The position numbers and the translations under genes are program-made. Below are positions 62,446 to 64,000 of a stretch of 64,000 nt of DNA, piece by piece. Positions within the stretch are counted from its first letter, which is position 1. Every line of letters starts with the position of its first letter. The DNA comes from Chaenocephalus aceratus. Taxonomy: Eukaryota > Chordata > Actinopteri > Perciformes > Channichthyidae. The stretch is from contig CM043800.1 in the NCBI GenBank assembly GCA_023974075.1, forward strand, positions 35,466,459 through 35,530,458, in the 5' to 3' direction. Under the pieces are notes generated by a model that made no database searches, had not been told where the DNA came from, and worked only from the letters and a program-made list of their open reading frames with translations.

Positions 62446-63440
62446 GTGTAGAATTGAGAGTTTTTAGAAAAAAGTTCTTTAAGCGTTGTAGCTTTTTCAT
62501 CTCATCTCCAGCAATAGGTCATCATTTAAGAACAAGTAATAGTTTTGTCAAGATTCTACAGAAAAAAGTCAAAAAAGTATAGTACGTCAGAAATATGTAA
62601 AAGTCATATAGTATGTTGAAAATCAAAAAAAGAAAACTCAATTCAATACAAATTAATGAATATTTTACCCTGTTCTAAAGTTTTGCACCCTTAAAGAAAA
62701 ACCCCTTCCTTACCAACTACTTCATATTATACCCTTTGTTAAGTGTTGCGTACATCAGGGTGTATCTCAAAGTATCTTGGTAACATAAAATAACTAAAAT
62801 ATGTAAGTTTATCAGAAAAGAAAAAACCTTGTTTATCTGAACAAGTGTTGCATACACCAAAGTGTGTTTAAAAGTATCTTAGTAACACAAGAAAAAGAGA
62901 AGAAAGCGTTAATGTTAACAAACACTGGATTGTTCCACTGAAATAATAAATAAATAATTTCAAAAAGTGCTCTTAAAAAGAACACATTTATTCAGATAAA
63001 AGTATTTTGTTAGACTATTAAGTCCACGATGGTTATATTTAACCCCTAACCCATTTGTATTATATGTTTGTTGTCCTAATAAAGCCAGAGTCACCTGAAT
63101 TAATTTTGTCTCCAGACCTTTTTTATTTTTTACATTTTGTAACAATCTTAAAAACATTTGTGGTTTGACTCTTTTTAAAAAAGTTCTTTTTCATCTATCA
63201 TTTTCAACCAAGCAGCAAGAGGTCAAATGTAAGAACAAGTAATAGTTTGTCACGATTTTATGGGAAATAGTCAGAGCGCGATGTCACATCTTAAAAGACA
63301 GCTTGAACTGGATAAATGGTTAGTCTTTTTCAAACATACCGTACGTTCTGCATGGTAGTATATCTGGCCCATCGATTTAGACCCTACTGCCTTAGACGCA
63401 TGCCCTCAATAGGGTAGTCACGCTTTGGGAAGAGGTGTTT

Positions 63441-63581
63441 CATTTCACAGATCCACCTTGATTGTTATTGTGAAGAGGGACGGGGGAGGAACATTCAGAG
63501 GATGAAGAAGCATAAACATAAACGGACAGCACGTCAGTTTCAAGAAAGATGACACCGTGTTTATGCATGACATGCAACATA
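63441..63581 (-). CDS. Possible terminal exon or small ORF (46 codons), right arm
   Basis: Mirror of 53351-53491; the acceptor-like T tract is read as an A tract on the plus strand at 63593-63610. Confidence 0.3.
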
Positions 63582-64000
63582 TCTTGAAGTCCTACAAAAA
63601 AAAAAAAAAAGGGTACAAGTATATTGTGTTGAAAATATCGCCAAAAGTCGTAATATTGTATAATGTATTAGTTGCATGTTGTATTTTTGCTAGCAATCAC
63701 TATGTAGTTTTTTCCAAAAATATAATGGAAAAAAAAAAAGCGAGAAAGACAAAAACAAAATACGTTGAAAAGGGGATGAGTATGTCTGTCTCTCGGGGGG
63801 TTGGTGTGTTAAGAGTCACAGTCTTAAAGAAAATCTGCTCAGAAAAAAGTACTTAACTTTCTACCAGTTGTAAAGTTGTCATACATAAAAAACGCTATCA
63901 AAAAAGTAAGAGACTTACTGTTCCTTTGTGAGAGAATTACACACAAATCTGCCGAGTGTCTGTAAAAAGTCTTAAAAATCACAAAACCTGCCTTTTAGAG

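Larger units (their letters stand above)
58822..64000 (-). repeat. Giant palindrome, right arm (continues past window)
   Basis: Reverse complement of 52932-58111. Small differences include a 2 base loss at about 59162 (frameshift in the right copy), 2 bases gained near 60026 and 2 bases gained near 62986. Confidence 0.95.

Noticed and set aside
52932..64000. Palindrome as a plain sequencing fold-back artefact
   Set aside because: Not favoured: there is a 710 bp unique spacer and several base differences between the arms, including a frame-breaking one. It still needs read-level confirmation.

Overview
The window looks like percomorph-type teleost nuclear DNA. It has spliced trypsinogen genes with GT-AG introns, fish-type DIRS (tyrosine-recombinase) retrotransposons, CA/GT microsatellites and common teleost dispersed repeats. 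All calls were made by reading the sequence. No database was searched, so family names rest on recognised motifs.

Layout. (1) 1-32382 is a tandem array. A unit of about 14.7-15.1 kb, holding one trypsinogen gene on the minus strand plus an insertion of about 11.5 kb, occurs twice (1-14713 and 14714-29785). A third unit (from 29786) has the gene but not the insertion. The insertion consists of a DIRS element with a long open RT/RNase H/methyltransferase-like frame and a broken tyrosine recombinase, then exon-like remnants of a multi-exon protein gene common in fish, then small DNA-transposon pieces. (2) 32920-34229 is a fourth, more diverged and intact trypsinogen (minus). Its upstream spacer carries a composite insertion of about 10 kb (34770-45116) built from nested inverted repeats, a decayed second DIRS element and a possible small spliced transcript. 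(3) 48350-49572 is a fifth trypsinogen, on the plus strand. It has four single-base indels and a premature stop, so it is probably a pseudogene. (4) 49690-51335 is nested retroposon sequence.

(5) 51.3-64 kb is unlike everything else and is the most interesting part. It is AT-rich, with compact intron-less ORFs. From 52932 to beyond the window end it forms a near-perfect palindrome: arms of at least 5.18 kb around a 710 bp unique spacer (58112-58821). Each arm carries ORFs of 187 and 154 aa only 7 bp apart, a 65 aa chimeric ORF, and the start of a 362 aa gene with a very basic centre. The 362 aa gene is complete only on the left because its C-terminal half lies in the spacer. The three ORF groups in each arm share one promoter-like module of about 80-90 bp and the same Kozak-like start context. 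I recognise no family for these proteins and see no polymerase, capsid or integrase gene. A DNA-virus-like or giant-transposon origin is inference from gene compactness, inverted repeats and repeated promoters.

The trypsinogens are secreted pancreatic zymogens. The array, with near-identical copies and an empty insertion site in the third, fits expansion by unequal crossing-over after the insertion arrived.
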